A DNA stretch of 64,000 nt from Streptomyces sp. CMB-StM0423 (lineage in GTDB: Bacteria; Actinomycetota; Actinomycetes; Streptomycetales; Streptomycetaceae): positions 2,730,501-2,794,500 of the forward strand of contig NZ_CP025407.1 in assembly GCF_002847285.1 (NCBI RefSeq), in the 5' to 3' direction. Below are positions 19,019 through 26,900 of the stretch, piece by piece. The position numbers and the translations under genes are program-made. The stretch's first letter is position 1, and each line of letters begins with the position of its first letter. The notes beneath the pieces are model-generated. The model had not been told where the DNA came from, made no database searches, and worked only from the letters and a program-made list of their open reading frames with translations.

Positions 19019-21016
19019 ATGACGCAAGTCGAACGGCAGCAGTGGGACGTCGTCGTGGTCGGTGCCGGGGGCGCCGGGCTGCGGGCGGCGATCGAGGCTC
19101 GCGAGCAGGGCCTGCGCACGGCCGTGATCTGCAAGTCGCTCTTCGGCAAGGCCCACACCGTGATGGCCGAGGGCGGCATCGCCGCCAGCATGGGCAACGT
19201 CAACGCGGGCGACAACTGGCAAGTGCACTTCCGCGACACCATGCGCGGCGGCAAGTTCCTCAACAGTTGGCGGATGGCGGAGCTGCACGCCAAGGAGGCG
19301 CCGGACCGCGTCTGGGAGCTGGAGACCTGGGGTGCGCTCTTCGACCGCACCAAGGACGGCAAGATCTCCCAGCGCAACTTCGGCGGCCACGAGTACCCGC
19401 GCCTCGCCCACGTCGGCGACCGCACCGGGCTCGAACTGATCCGTACGCTGCAGCAGAAGGTCGTCTCCCTCCAGCAGGAGGACTTCAAGACCGGCGGGGA
19501 CTACGAGTCCCGGATCAAGGTCTTCCAGGAGTACACGGTCACGCGCATCCTCAAGGCGCCCGACGGCCGGGTCTCCGGCGTGTTCTGCTACGAGCGCGAG
19601 TCGGGCCGGTTCTTCGTGATCGAGGCGCCGTCGGTGGTGCTCGCGACCGGCGGCATCGGCAAGTCGTTCAAGGTGACGTCCAACTCCTGGGAGTACACCG
19701 GGGACGGGCACGCGCTCGCGCTGCTCGCCGGGGCGTCGCTGATCAACATGGAGTTCGTCCAGTTCCACCCCACCGGGATGGTCTGGCCGCCCTCGGTCAA
19801 GGGCATCCTCGTCACGGAGTCGGTCCGCGGCGACGGCGGTGTCCTGCGCAACAGCGAGGGCAAGCGCTTCATGTTCGACTACATCCCGGACGTCTTCAAG
19901 GAGAAGTACGCCCAGAGCGAGGACGAGGGCGACCGCTGGTACGAGGACCCGGACAACAACCGGCGCCCGCCCGAGCTGCTGCCCCGCGACGAGGTGGCCC
20001 GCGCCATCAACTCCGAGGTCAAGGCCGGCCGCGGCTCCCCGCACGGCGGGGTGTTCCTGGACGTGTCGACCCGGCTGCCCGCCGAGGAGATCAAGCGCCG
20101 GCTGCCGTCGATGCACCACCAGTTCAAGGAGCTGGCGGACGTCGACATCACCGCCGAGCCGATGGAGGTCGGCCCCACCTGCCACTACGTGATGGGCGGC
20201 GTGGACGTCGACCCGGACACGGCGGCGGCGCTGGGCGTGCCGGGCCTCTTCGCGGCCGGCGAGGTCGCCGGCGGCATGCACGGCTCCAACCGCCTCGGCG
20301 GCAACTCGCTGTCTGACCTGCTGGTGTTCGGGCGGCGCGCGGGTCTTTACGCGGCCGAGTACGCGCGCGACGCGGCGGGCTCCGCCGACGGGCGCGCGGA
20401 GGTCGACGAGGAGCAGATCGCGGCGGCGTCCGCAGAGGCGCTGCGCCCGTTCAGCGCGGAGGCCGGCGCCGGCGGCGCCGGGGCCGCGGGTGCGGGTGCG
20501 GACGGGGACGGCGGCGTCAAGCCGCCGGAGAACCCGTACACGCTCCACCAGGAACTCCAGCAGTCGATGAACGACCTGGTCGGCATCATCCGCCGGGAGG
20601 CGGAGATGAGCGAGGCCCTGAACCGCCTCGGCGACCTGCGCGTACGGGCCAGGGGCGCCGGCGTCGAGGGCCATCGGCAGTTCAACCCCGGCTGGCACCT
20701 CGCGCTGGACATGCGGAACATGTTGCTGGTCAGCGAGTGCGTCGCGCGCGCGGCCCGGGAGCGTACCGAGTCCCGCGGCGGCCACACCCGCGACGACCAC
20801 CCGGCGATGGACCGCGACTGGCGCAAGCAGAACCTGGTCTGCCGGCTCGCCGACCCGGCGGGCGGCGCGCTGCCCGCGGCGGACGTGCCGGACCCGGAGC
20901 GGGGCCAGATCCGGCTGGAGAAGCGCGAGATGCCGCCGATCCGGCCCGACCTGCTCGACCTCTTCGAGAAGGAAGAGCTGGTGAAGTACCTGACGGACGA
21001 GGAGCTGACCGAGTGA
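19019..21016 (+). CDS. sdhA: Succinate dehydrogenase / fumarate reductase flavoprotein subunit
   Basis: A 665-residue flavoprotein that oxidises succinate to fumarate. The N-terminal FAD-binding motif is VVVGAGGAGLRAAIEA; the AEGGIAASMGN segment precedes the covalent-flavin region; FHPTGM and HGSNRLGGNSLSDLLVFG are family hallmarks; the catalytic Arg/His region near the C-terminus reads ESRGGHTRDDHPAMD. Residues around 475-500 form a Gly/Ala-rich linker (AGAGGAGAAGAGADGDGG) not needed for catalysis. Start at ATG 19019, with a weak AAGG upstream. Its TGA overlaps the sdhB GTG, so the two subunits are translationally coupled. Confidence 0.94.
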   Translation: MTQVERQQWDVVVVGAGGAGLRAAIEAREQGLRTAVICKSLFGKAHTVMAEGGIAASMGNVNAGDNWQVHFRDTMRGGKFLNSWRMAELHAKEAPDRVWELETWGALFDRTKDGKISQRNFGGHEYPRLAHVGDRTGLELIRTLQQKVVSLQQEDFKTGGDYESRIKVFQEYTVTRILKAPDGRVSGVFCYERESGRFFVIEAPSVVLATGGIGKSFKVTSNSWEYTGDGHALALLAGASLINMEFVQFHPTGMVWPPSVKGILVTESVRGDGGVLRNSEGKRFMFDYIPDVFKEKYAQSEDEGDRWYEDPDNNRRPPELLPRDEVARAINSEVKAGRGSPHGGVFLDVSTRLPAEEIKRRLPSMHHQFKELADVDITAEPMEVGPTCHYVMGGVDVDPDTAAALGVPGLFAAGEVAGGMHGSNRLGGNSLSDLLVFGRRAGLYAAEYARDAAGSADGRAEVDEEQIAAASAEALRPFSAEAGAGGAGAAGAGADGDGGVKPPENPYTLHQELQQSMNDLVGIIRREAEMSEALNRLGDLRVRARGAGVEGHRQFNPGWHLALDMRNMLLVSECVARAARERTESRGGHTRDDHPAMDRDWRKQNLVCRLADPAGGALPAADVPDPERGQIRLEKREMPPIRPDLLDLFEKEELVKYLTDEELTE

Positions 21017-21798
21017 CCACGGCACCCACCACGGGCTACATCGCCCGCTTCAAGGTCTGGCGCGGCGACACCGGGGGCGGTGGCCTGGAGGACTTCGAGG
21101 TCGAGGTGAACGAGGGCGAGGTCGTCCTCGACATCATCCACCGGCTGCAGGCCACCCAGGCACCGGACCTGGCGGTGCGCTGGAACTGCAAGGCGGGCAA
21201 GTGCGGTTCGTGCAGCGCGGAGATCAACGGCCGCCCGCGGCTGCTGTGCATGACCCGGATGTCGGTGTTCGACCGCGAGGAGACCATCACGGTCACCCCG
21301 CTGCGCGCCTTCCCCGTGGTCCGCGACCTCGTCACGGACGTGGGCTTCAACTACGAGAAGGCCCGCGAGATCCCCTCGTTCGTCCCGCCCGAGAAGCTGG
21401 CGCCCGGTGAGTACCGGATGCAGCAGGAGGACGTGGACCGCTCGCAGGAGTTCCGCAAGTGCATCGAGTGCTTCCTGTGCCAGGACACCTGCCACGTGGT
21501 CCGCGACCACGAGGAGAACAAGGCGGCCTTCGCGGGCCCGCGCTTCCTCATGCGCGTCGCCGAGCTGGACATGCACCCGCTCGACGCGGCGAAGGACGAG
21601 GGTCTGGACCGTAGGACCACCGCGCAGGACGAGCACGGCCTGGGGTACTGCAACATCACCAAGTGCTGCTCGGACGTCTGCCCCGAGCACATCAAGATCA
21701 CGGACAATGCGCTGATCCCGCTCAAGGAGCGGGCGGCGGACCGTAAGTACGACCCGCTGGTGTGGCTGGGGAGCAAGATCTTCCGCCGCAAGGACTAG
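21013..21798 (+). CDS. sdhB: Succinate dehydrogenase iron-sulfur subunit
   Basis: A 261-residue electron-transfer subunit. The 2Fe-2S ferredoxin motif CKAGKCGSC with a final RLLC lies near residues 58-80. The C-terminal cluster ligands are CIECFLCQDTC near 150 and CNITKCCSDVCPEHI near 215, which carry the 4Fe-4S and 3Fe-4S centres in this family. GTG 21013 overlaps the sdhA stop by 4 bp. A strong hairpin 43 bp after the stop probably ends the operon. Confidence 0.93.
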   Translation: MTTAPTTGYIARFKVWRGDTGGGGLEDFEVEVNEGEVVLDIIHRLQATQAPDLAVRWNCKAGKCGSCSAEINGRPRLLCMTRMSVFDREETITVTPLRAFPVVRDLVTDVGFNYEKAREIPSFVPPEKLAPGEYRMQQEDVDRSQEFRKCIECFLCQDTCHVVRDHEENKAAFAGPRFLMRVAELDMHPLDAAKDEGLDRRTTAQDEHGLGYCNITKCCSDVCPEHIKITDNALIPLKERAADRKYDPLVWLGSKIFRRKD

Positions 21799-21840
21799 CG
21801 TTCCGTCCGGCCGTTCGGCTGGATACCACCGGTCGGACCA

Positions 21841-21877
21841 ATGACACGGGCAGCAAGGTACTTGTTGCCCGTGTCAT
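21841..21877 (+). terminator. Hairpin terminator after sdhB
   Basis: ATGACACGGGCA at 21841-21852 pairs exactly with 21866-21877; with one G-U pair the stem extends to 16 bp around a 5-nt loop. It lies 42 bp after sdhB and 21 bp before the next start codon, so it could end the sdh transcript or sit in the leader of the carboxypeptidase gene. No U-tract. Confidence 0.6.
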
Positions 21878-21898
21878 GGTTCGCCATGCTCCACTGTC

Positions 21899-23473
21899 AT
21901 GAGCAGATCCCCCAGACGCCCGAAGTCAGCGGCGCGTACGTGGACTTGGCCGGCCGCCGCCGGAATGGCGGCCCTCCTCGCCCTCGGCCTCGGCGGCGGC
22001 GCCCCGGCCGGGGCGGACCCCGACGACGACGGGCTCAAGCAGGCGCTGGACAACGTCCTCGCCGACGAGCGCCTGGAAGGCGCGCTGGCGTCCGTCGTGG
22101 TGGCCGACGCGGCGAGCGGCGAGACGCTGTACGAGCAGTCCGCCGCCACCCGGCTCACCCCCGCCTCCAACACCAAGCTGCCCACGTCGGCGGCGGCGAT
22201 GGAGCTGCTGGGCCCCGACTACACCTGGTCCACCGACGCCCTCACGGCGGGCGGCGACCTGTACCTGCGCGGCACCGGCGACCCGACGATGCTGGCGGCC
22301 GACTACGACGCGCTGGCCGCGAAGGTCGCGGCTGCCGGGGTGGACGAGGTCGGCCGGCTCGTCGCGGACGACACCCGCTTCGACGCCGAACGGGTCGGCA
22401 ACGGCTGGTCCGCCGACTACGAGTCGGACTACTACGCGATGCAGATCTCCGCGCTGACCGTGGCCCCCGACACGGACTACGACTCCGGCACGGTGGTGGT
22501 GGAGGCGTACCCGGGCAAGAAGGCGGGCGACCGGCCGGTGGTGAAGGTGACGCCGGCCAACGACTACGTGAAGATCGACAACCGGGGCGCCACGGTCGCG
22601 GCGGGCGAGCGCGACACGCTGGGCATCTCGCGGGAGCACGGCACGAACACCATCGTCGTCAGCGGGAACATCCCGGTGAAGGCGAACGCCACCAAGGAGT
22701 GGATCTCGGTCTGGGAGCCGACGGGCTACGCGGCGGCCGTCTTCCGGGACGCGCTGGAGCGGCACGGGGTCGAGGTCGGGGGCAGGACGCTGCTGGGGCG
22801 GGCGACGCCGGCGGGGGCCCGTACGGTCGCGAGCCACAGCTCGATGCCGCTGAAGGACCTGATGGTCCCGTTCATGAAGCTCTCCAACAACGGCCACGCG
22901 GAGATCCTGACGAAGACGATCGGCGTGGAGACGGCGGACGCCGGCACGTGGAGCGCGGGCCTGCGGGGCGTCTCGTCGTACCTGAAGTCGATCGGCGTCG
23001 ACACGTCCACGCTGCGCCAGGTCGACGGCTCGGGTCTGTCGCGGGGCAACACGATCCCGGGCCGCGAGTTCGTCAAGCTGCTGACGGCGGTCCAGGACGA
23101 GCCGTGGTTCGACGCCTGGTACGAGTCGCTGCCGCTGGCCTGCGCGGAGGACCGCTTCGTGGGCGGCACCCTGCGCACGCGCATGTGCGACACCCCGGCG
23201 GAGGGCAACGCCCGCGCGAAGACGGGCTCGCTGACGGGGGCGTCGGCGCTGTCGGGATACGTGACGGATGCGGACGGCAGGGACCTGGTGTTCAGCGTGG
23301 TGCTGAACAACTACCTGGCGGGCTCGGTGAAGGACATAGAGGACAAGGTGGTGACGACCCTGGCGGGCTACGGCGAGGGCACGGAGGCGGCGGCGCCGCG
23401 GTCGCAGACGACGCGGGGTGCGGAGCGCCCGGCGGACGTCGAATGCGCGTGGGAGAAGCCGAAGGGGTGCTGA
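21899..23473 (+). CDS. dacB: D-alanyl-D-alanine carboxypeptidase/endopeptidase (PBP4 type)
   Basis: A 524-residue exported penicillin-binding protein that trims peptidoglycan stem peptides. The signal peptide spans about residues 1-42. The active-site SxxK is SNTK (in TPASNTKLPT), the SxN motif is SNN (KLSNNGHAE), and the KTG box is AKTGSLTG. The roughly 180-residue insert between SxxK and SxN is the hallmark of class C PBP4 enzymes. The C-terminal tail past the catalytic domain is polar with two Cys (DVECAWEKPKGC). ATG 21899 is used; a long hairpin lies just upstream and a perfect 12-bp hairpin 11 nt after the stop. Confidence 0.9.
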   Translation: MSRSPRRPKSAARTWTWPAAAGMAALLALGLGGGAPAGADPDDDGLKQALDNVLADERLEGALASVVVADAASGETLYEQSAATRLTPASNTKLPTSAAAMELLGPDYTWSTDALTAGGDLYLRGTGDPTMLAADYDALAAKVAAAGVDEVGRLVADDTRFDAERVGNGWSADYESDYYAMQISALTVAPDTDYDSGTVVVEAYPGKKAGDRPVVKVTPANDYVKIDNRGATVAAGERDTLGISREHGTNTIVVSGNIPVKANATKEWISVWEPTGYAAAVFRDALERHGVEVGGRTLLGRATPAGARTVASHSSMPLKDLMVPFMKLSNNGHAEILTKTIGVETADAGTWSAGLRGVSSYLKSIGVDTSTLRQVDGSGLSRGNTIPGREFVKLLTAVQDEPWFDAWYESLPLACAEDRFVGGTLRTRMCDTPAEGNARAKTGSLTGASALSGYVTDADGRDLVFSVVLNNYLAGSVKDIEDKVVTTLAGYGEGTEAAAPRSQTTRGAERPADVECAWEKPKGC

Positions 23474-23484
23474 GACCGGCCTGA

Positions 23485-23511
23485 CCGCGGGGCCCCTGCG
23501 GGGCCCCGCGG
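23485..23511 (+). terminator. Hairpin terminator after the carboxypeptidase gene
   Basis: A perfect 12-bp stem, CCGCGGGGCCCC at 23485-23496 with 23500-23511, around a 3-nt loop, starting 11 nt after the stop codon. No U-tract. Confidence 0.75.
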
Positions 23512-23574
23512 CGGGCAGGAGCGGCACCCCCGAGAACCGCCCCTGCCCGTGCTCGGTCCACACGGTGGATCGGC

Positions 23575-23787
23575 TCAGGCCGTTCCGTACACCCAGGCAT
23601 CGCTGCACTGGATGCCTGGCGCACACACGCGGAACTCGACGTTGAGACCTTCGGCGATGTCACCGGAGCCGTCCGGGGTGCCCAGGTTGTAACTGCGTAC
23701 ACCCCTGAAGTGGTCGGAGTCGATCACTTCCCTGGGCCGGGGAGAGACATGCGCATCGGGTCCGGGTGCGATTCGACCTAAAGGCAC
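23575..23787 (-). CDS. Possible 70-residue protein of unknown function
   Basis: From GTG 23787 a frame runs 70 codons to TGA at 23575. GGGAGG lies 4 nt upstream of the GTG, closer than usual. Codons from about residue 21 onward (VIDSDHFRGVRSYNLG...) have strong high-GC third positions, and the C-terminal part (VEFRVCAPGIQCSDAWVYGTA) looks like a folded secreted fragment with two Cys, while the first 20 codons show poor bias. It may be a true small gene divergent from the TPM gene, or the 3' remnant of a longer lost gene. Confidence 0.4.
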   Translation of the reverse strand: MPLGRIAPGPDAHVSPRPREVIDSDHFRGVRSYNLGTPDGSGDIAEGLNVEFRVCAPGIQCSDAWVYGTA

Positions 23788-23840
23788 ATAACCTCCCGTA
23801 CAGGGCGTGCCGGGACCGCGGCGCGTGATGGTGCGGAGGC

Positions 23841-25964
23841 GTGCGCATGCGGATTCGGCGGCTCGGTGCCCGGCTCTTCGCCGCCGGGGTCCTCGCGCTG
23901 CTGCCCGTCGCCTTCCCGGCCTCCGCCCTGCCTCTCGCGTCCGCCCCCCTCACCGACCCCGTCCCCCTCGACCCCGACGGGCAGATCACCGACCGCGTCC
24001 ATGCCCTCCGCGACCGGCGCCCCGACGTCGTCCGGGCGCTCGATCGGCTCCACCGCGAGCACCGGGTTCGGCTCTTCGTCGCCTACGTACGCGACTTCTC
24101 CACCCTCTCCCCCCGGGCCTGGGCCGACGCCACCGCCGACAGGAACGGGCTCAAGCAGCGCGACGTCCTCCTCGCCGTCGCCACCGGCGACCGCCAGTTC
24201 GCCGTCTCCGCCCGCAAAGGCTCCGGCATCTCCCGGAGCGACGTCGACGCCGTCGACGCCCGCGCCGTCGAGCCCGCCCTGCGCCAGAACGACTGGGCCG
24301 GGGCAGCCATCGGCGCGGCGGACGGGTTCGCGGCCGTGCTCGACGGCCGGCAGGCGCCCCCCGCCGACGTCACCCCCGGGCCCACCGACCCGGGCGGCCG
24401 GCCCCGCGGCGAGTCCGCCCAGGGTGACGCCAGTCCCACCGACTTCGTGGTGCCCCTTGTCGCCGCGCTCGCCGTCGCGCTGGCCGCCGCCCTGTTCATC
24501 TCCCGGCGGCGGAGCGCCAGGCGCCGGGGCCCGCCCCACTGGCCGCACGAGGACACCAGCACCCCCGACCTCGACGCCCGCGCCAAGGGGCTCCTCGTGG
24601 AGACCGACGACGCCGTGCGCACCAGTCAGGAGGAACTCGGCTTCGCCACCGACCAGTTCGGCGAGGAGGCCACGCGGCCCTTCGCCGACGCCGTCGGGTA
24701 CGCCCGGGACGAGCTGACCGCCGCCTTCCGCCTCCGGCAGGCGCTCGACGACGCGCGCCCCGAGGACGACGACGCCCGCCGCGACATGCTGGAGGAGATC
24801 GTCGCCCGCTGCACCGACGCCAACGCCCGGCTCGACGCCGAGTCGGACGCCTTCGACCGGCTGCGCGCGATGGTGACCCGGGCGCCGCAGATCCTCGCCA
24901 CCGCCGAGGCCGCCGCGCGGCGCCTTCCGGACCGTATCGGCGCCGCCGAGAGCAGACTCACCGTGCTGGCCGACGGCTACGACCCCGCCGCCTCAGCCGC
25001 CGTCGCCGGCAACCCCGCCGCGGCCCGCGACCGCCTGCAGTTCGCCGGCGAGCACCTCACCCACGCCCGCACCGCCCTCGGCACGGACGACCCGGCCACC
25101 GCCGCCGTCCACGTACGGGCCGCGGAGAGCGCACTCGACCAGGCCGGCACCCTCGTCGCGGCCGTCGAGCGCCGCGAGCACGAGCTGCGCGAGGCCGCCG
25201 CCCGGCTCACCGACGCGCTGCGCGACATCCGCGAGGACCTCGCCGCCGCGCAGGAGGTGGAACGCGGCACGCCCGCGGACGAGTCGGGCGCCGACGCGGA
25301 GGGCCGGATCACGCGGGCGCAGACGGTCCTGGCGGAGGTGGGGCAGGAGGTGGCGGGCGGCAGGTACGACCCGCTGGCAGCGCTGCGCCGGGTGCTGGCG
25401 GCGGACGCGGCCCTGGCGGCGTCGCTCGCCGCGGCCGACGGCCGGGAGGAGACGGAACGACGGGCACGGCGGCTGCTCGACCAGGCGCTGATCGGCGCGC
25501 GCAGTTCGGTGGCCGCCGCCCGGGACTTCGTCACCACCCACCGCGGCGGCATCGGCCCCGCGGCCCGTACCCGCCTGGGCGAGGGCGAGCGCCACCTCCG
25601 GCTGGCCGGGGAGCCGGCAGACAGCGATGCGAGCGGCGCCCTCCGGCACGCGCAGCGCGCGGACGAACTCGGCCGCGAGGCGCGCCGGCTGGCGGAGCAG
25701 GACGTGCAGGGCTTCGACGGCTCGTACGGCGGCGGGCCCTTCGGCGGCCCGGCCGGCAGCGGCTACGGCGGCGGGGGACGCGGCGGCATGGGCACGGGGA
25801 TGCTCGCCGGGATCATCCTCGGCGGCATGCTCGGCGACGGCTCCGGGGACGGCTCCGGCGGACGCCGGGGCGCCACCGGCTTCGGGGGCGGCTTCGGCCG
25901 TGGTCCCGGCACCTTCGGCGGCGGGGGCACGCGGGGGCGGATGGGCGGTGGAGGCCGCTTCTAG
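23841..25964 (+). CDS. TPM-domain membrane protein with Gly-rich tail
   Basis: A 707-residue protein. The signal peptide occupies residues 1-33, and residues 40-160 are a TPM domain (VRLFVAYVRDFSTLSPRAWADATADRNGL and DVLLAVATGDRQFAVSA), exported in this family. A membrane segment follows near 200-217 (VPLVAALAVALAAALFI). Then comes a long, Ala/Glu/Arg-rich, largely helical cytoplasmic part (about 240-630) and a Gly-rich tail (GGGGRGGMG, FGGGFGRG). GTG 23841 or ATG 23847 may start it. The pspA-like gene follows 133 bp downstream in the same direction; TPM and PspA proteins often go together in envelope maintenance. A catalytic role is not shown. Confidence 0.75.
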   Translation: MRMRIRRLGARLFAAGVLALLPVAFPASALPLASAPLTDPVPLDPDGQITDRVHALRDRRPDVVRALDRLHREHRVRLFVAYVRDFSTLSPRAWADATADRNGLKQRDVLLAVATGDRQFAVSARKGSGISRSDVDAVDARAVEPALRQNDWAGAAIGAADGFAAVLDGRQAPPADVTPGPTDPGGRPRGESAQGDASPTDFVVPLVAALAVALAAALFISRRRSARRRGPPHWPHEDTSTPDLDARAKGLLVETDDAVRTSQEELGFATDQFGEEATRPFADAVGYARDELTAAFRLRQALDDARPEDDDARRDMLEEIVARCTDANARLDAESDAFDRLRAMVTRAPQILATAEAAARRLPDRIGAAESRLTVLADGYDPAASAAVAGNPAAARDRLQFAGEHLTHARTALGTDDPATAAVHVRAAESALDQAGTLVAAVERREHELREAAARLTDALRDIREDLAAAQEVERGTPADESGADAEGRITRAQTVLAEVGQEVAGGRYDPLAALRRVLAADAALAASLAAADGREETERRARRLLDQALIGARSSVAAARDFVTTHRGGIGPAARTRLGEGERHLRLAGEPADSDASGALRHAQRADELGREARRLAEQDVQGFDGSYGGGPFGGPAGSGYGGGGRGGMGTGMLAGIILGGMLGDGSGDGSGGRRGATGFGGGFGRGPGTFGGGGTRGRMGGGGRF

Positions 25965-26097
25965 AGCTTCCGGGAGTACGGGCTACGCGACGGCTCACGC
26001 CCCGCGCGCACTCCCGCCAGACCGCCCGCGGCCGCCCGGGACCGCCACCACACCGCCCGGGACCGGCAACGCACCGCCACCAGACCGAAGGAGACCC

Positions 26098-26847
26098 GTG
26101 ACCGGCAAGCAGACCGTCCTCGGCCGCACCCTCCAGCTCGCCCGCGCCGACGTCGACGCCCTCGTCGACCAGGCCGAGGACCCGCAGAAGACGCTCGACC
26201 AGCTCATCCGGGACTACTCCAACAACATCCGCGAGGCGGACCTGGCCGTCGCCACCACCATCGGCAACCTGCGCCTGATGGAGGCGGACCACAAGGAGGA
26301 CACCTGCGCCGCCGACGAGTGGGGCGCCCAGGCCCTCGCCGCCAGCCGCAAGGCCGACGAGGTACGCGCCGGGGGCGACGCCCCGCAGGCCGAGACGTTC
26401 GACAACCTGGCCCGCACGGCGCTGGAGCGGCAGCTCACCTCGGAGAACGGGGCGACGGCGGCCGAGCCGCTGATCGCCGCGCAGACGGAGGTGGTGGAGC
26501 GGCTGACGTACAACCTCGACGCGATGCGGGAGAAGCTGACCTGCCTCGAATCCCGCCGCGACCGGCTCATGGCCCGCGCGCAGCCGGCGGAGGCACGGAA
26601 CGGGATGCCCGACGCCGTCGCGAGCGTGGACGTCACCGACCCCACCGCCGACCTGGGCCGCTTCGAGGCGAAGATCCGCCGCGAGGAGGCCCGCACGATG
26701 GGCCGGGCGGAGCCGGCGGACTCGTCCCTGGACGGGCAGTTCGAGCAGGTGGACGACCTGAGCAAGCGGGCGGAGATCGACGCCCGGCTGGCCCGGCTGA
26801 AGGACGGCGAGCCGCCACCGGCCGGCGGCGGCCGCGCCGCGGCCTGA
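26098..26847 (+). CDS. PspA/IM30 family envelope-stress protein
   Basis: A 249-residue protein that in this family coats and stabilises the inner face of the membrane (ESCRT-III-like fold). It shows LGRTLQLARADVDALVDQAEDPQKTLDQLIRDYSNN, the PspA/Vipp1 start region, then long amphipathic helices through residue 170 and an acidic/polar tail ending AGGGRAAA. GTG 26098 follows GGAG with good spacing. Its placement after the TPM-domain gene suggests a shared envelope-stress role. Residues near 160-200 are less well conserved in helical pattern. Confidence 0.82.
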   Translation: MTGKQTVLGRTLQLARADVDALVDQAEDPQKTLDQLIRDYSNNIREADLAVATTIGNLRLMEADHKEDTCAADEWGAQALAASRKADEVRAGGDAPQAETFDNLARTALERQLTSENGATAAEPLIAAQTEVVERLTYNLDAMREKLTCLESRRDRLMARAQPAEARNGMPDAVASVDVTDPTADLGRFEAKIRREEARTMGRAEPADSSLDGQFEQVDDLSKRAEIDARLARLKDGEPPPAGGGRAAA

Positions 26848-26900
26848 GCCCGCCCGGAACGAGCCCGGCGCCCGCACGAACCAAGCCCCCGCGGCCCGGT

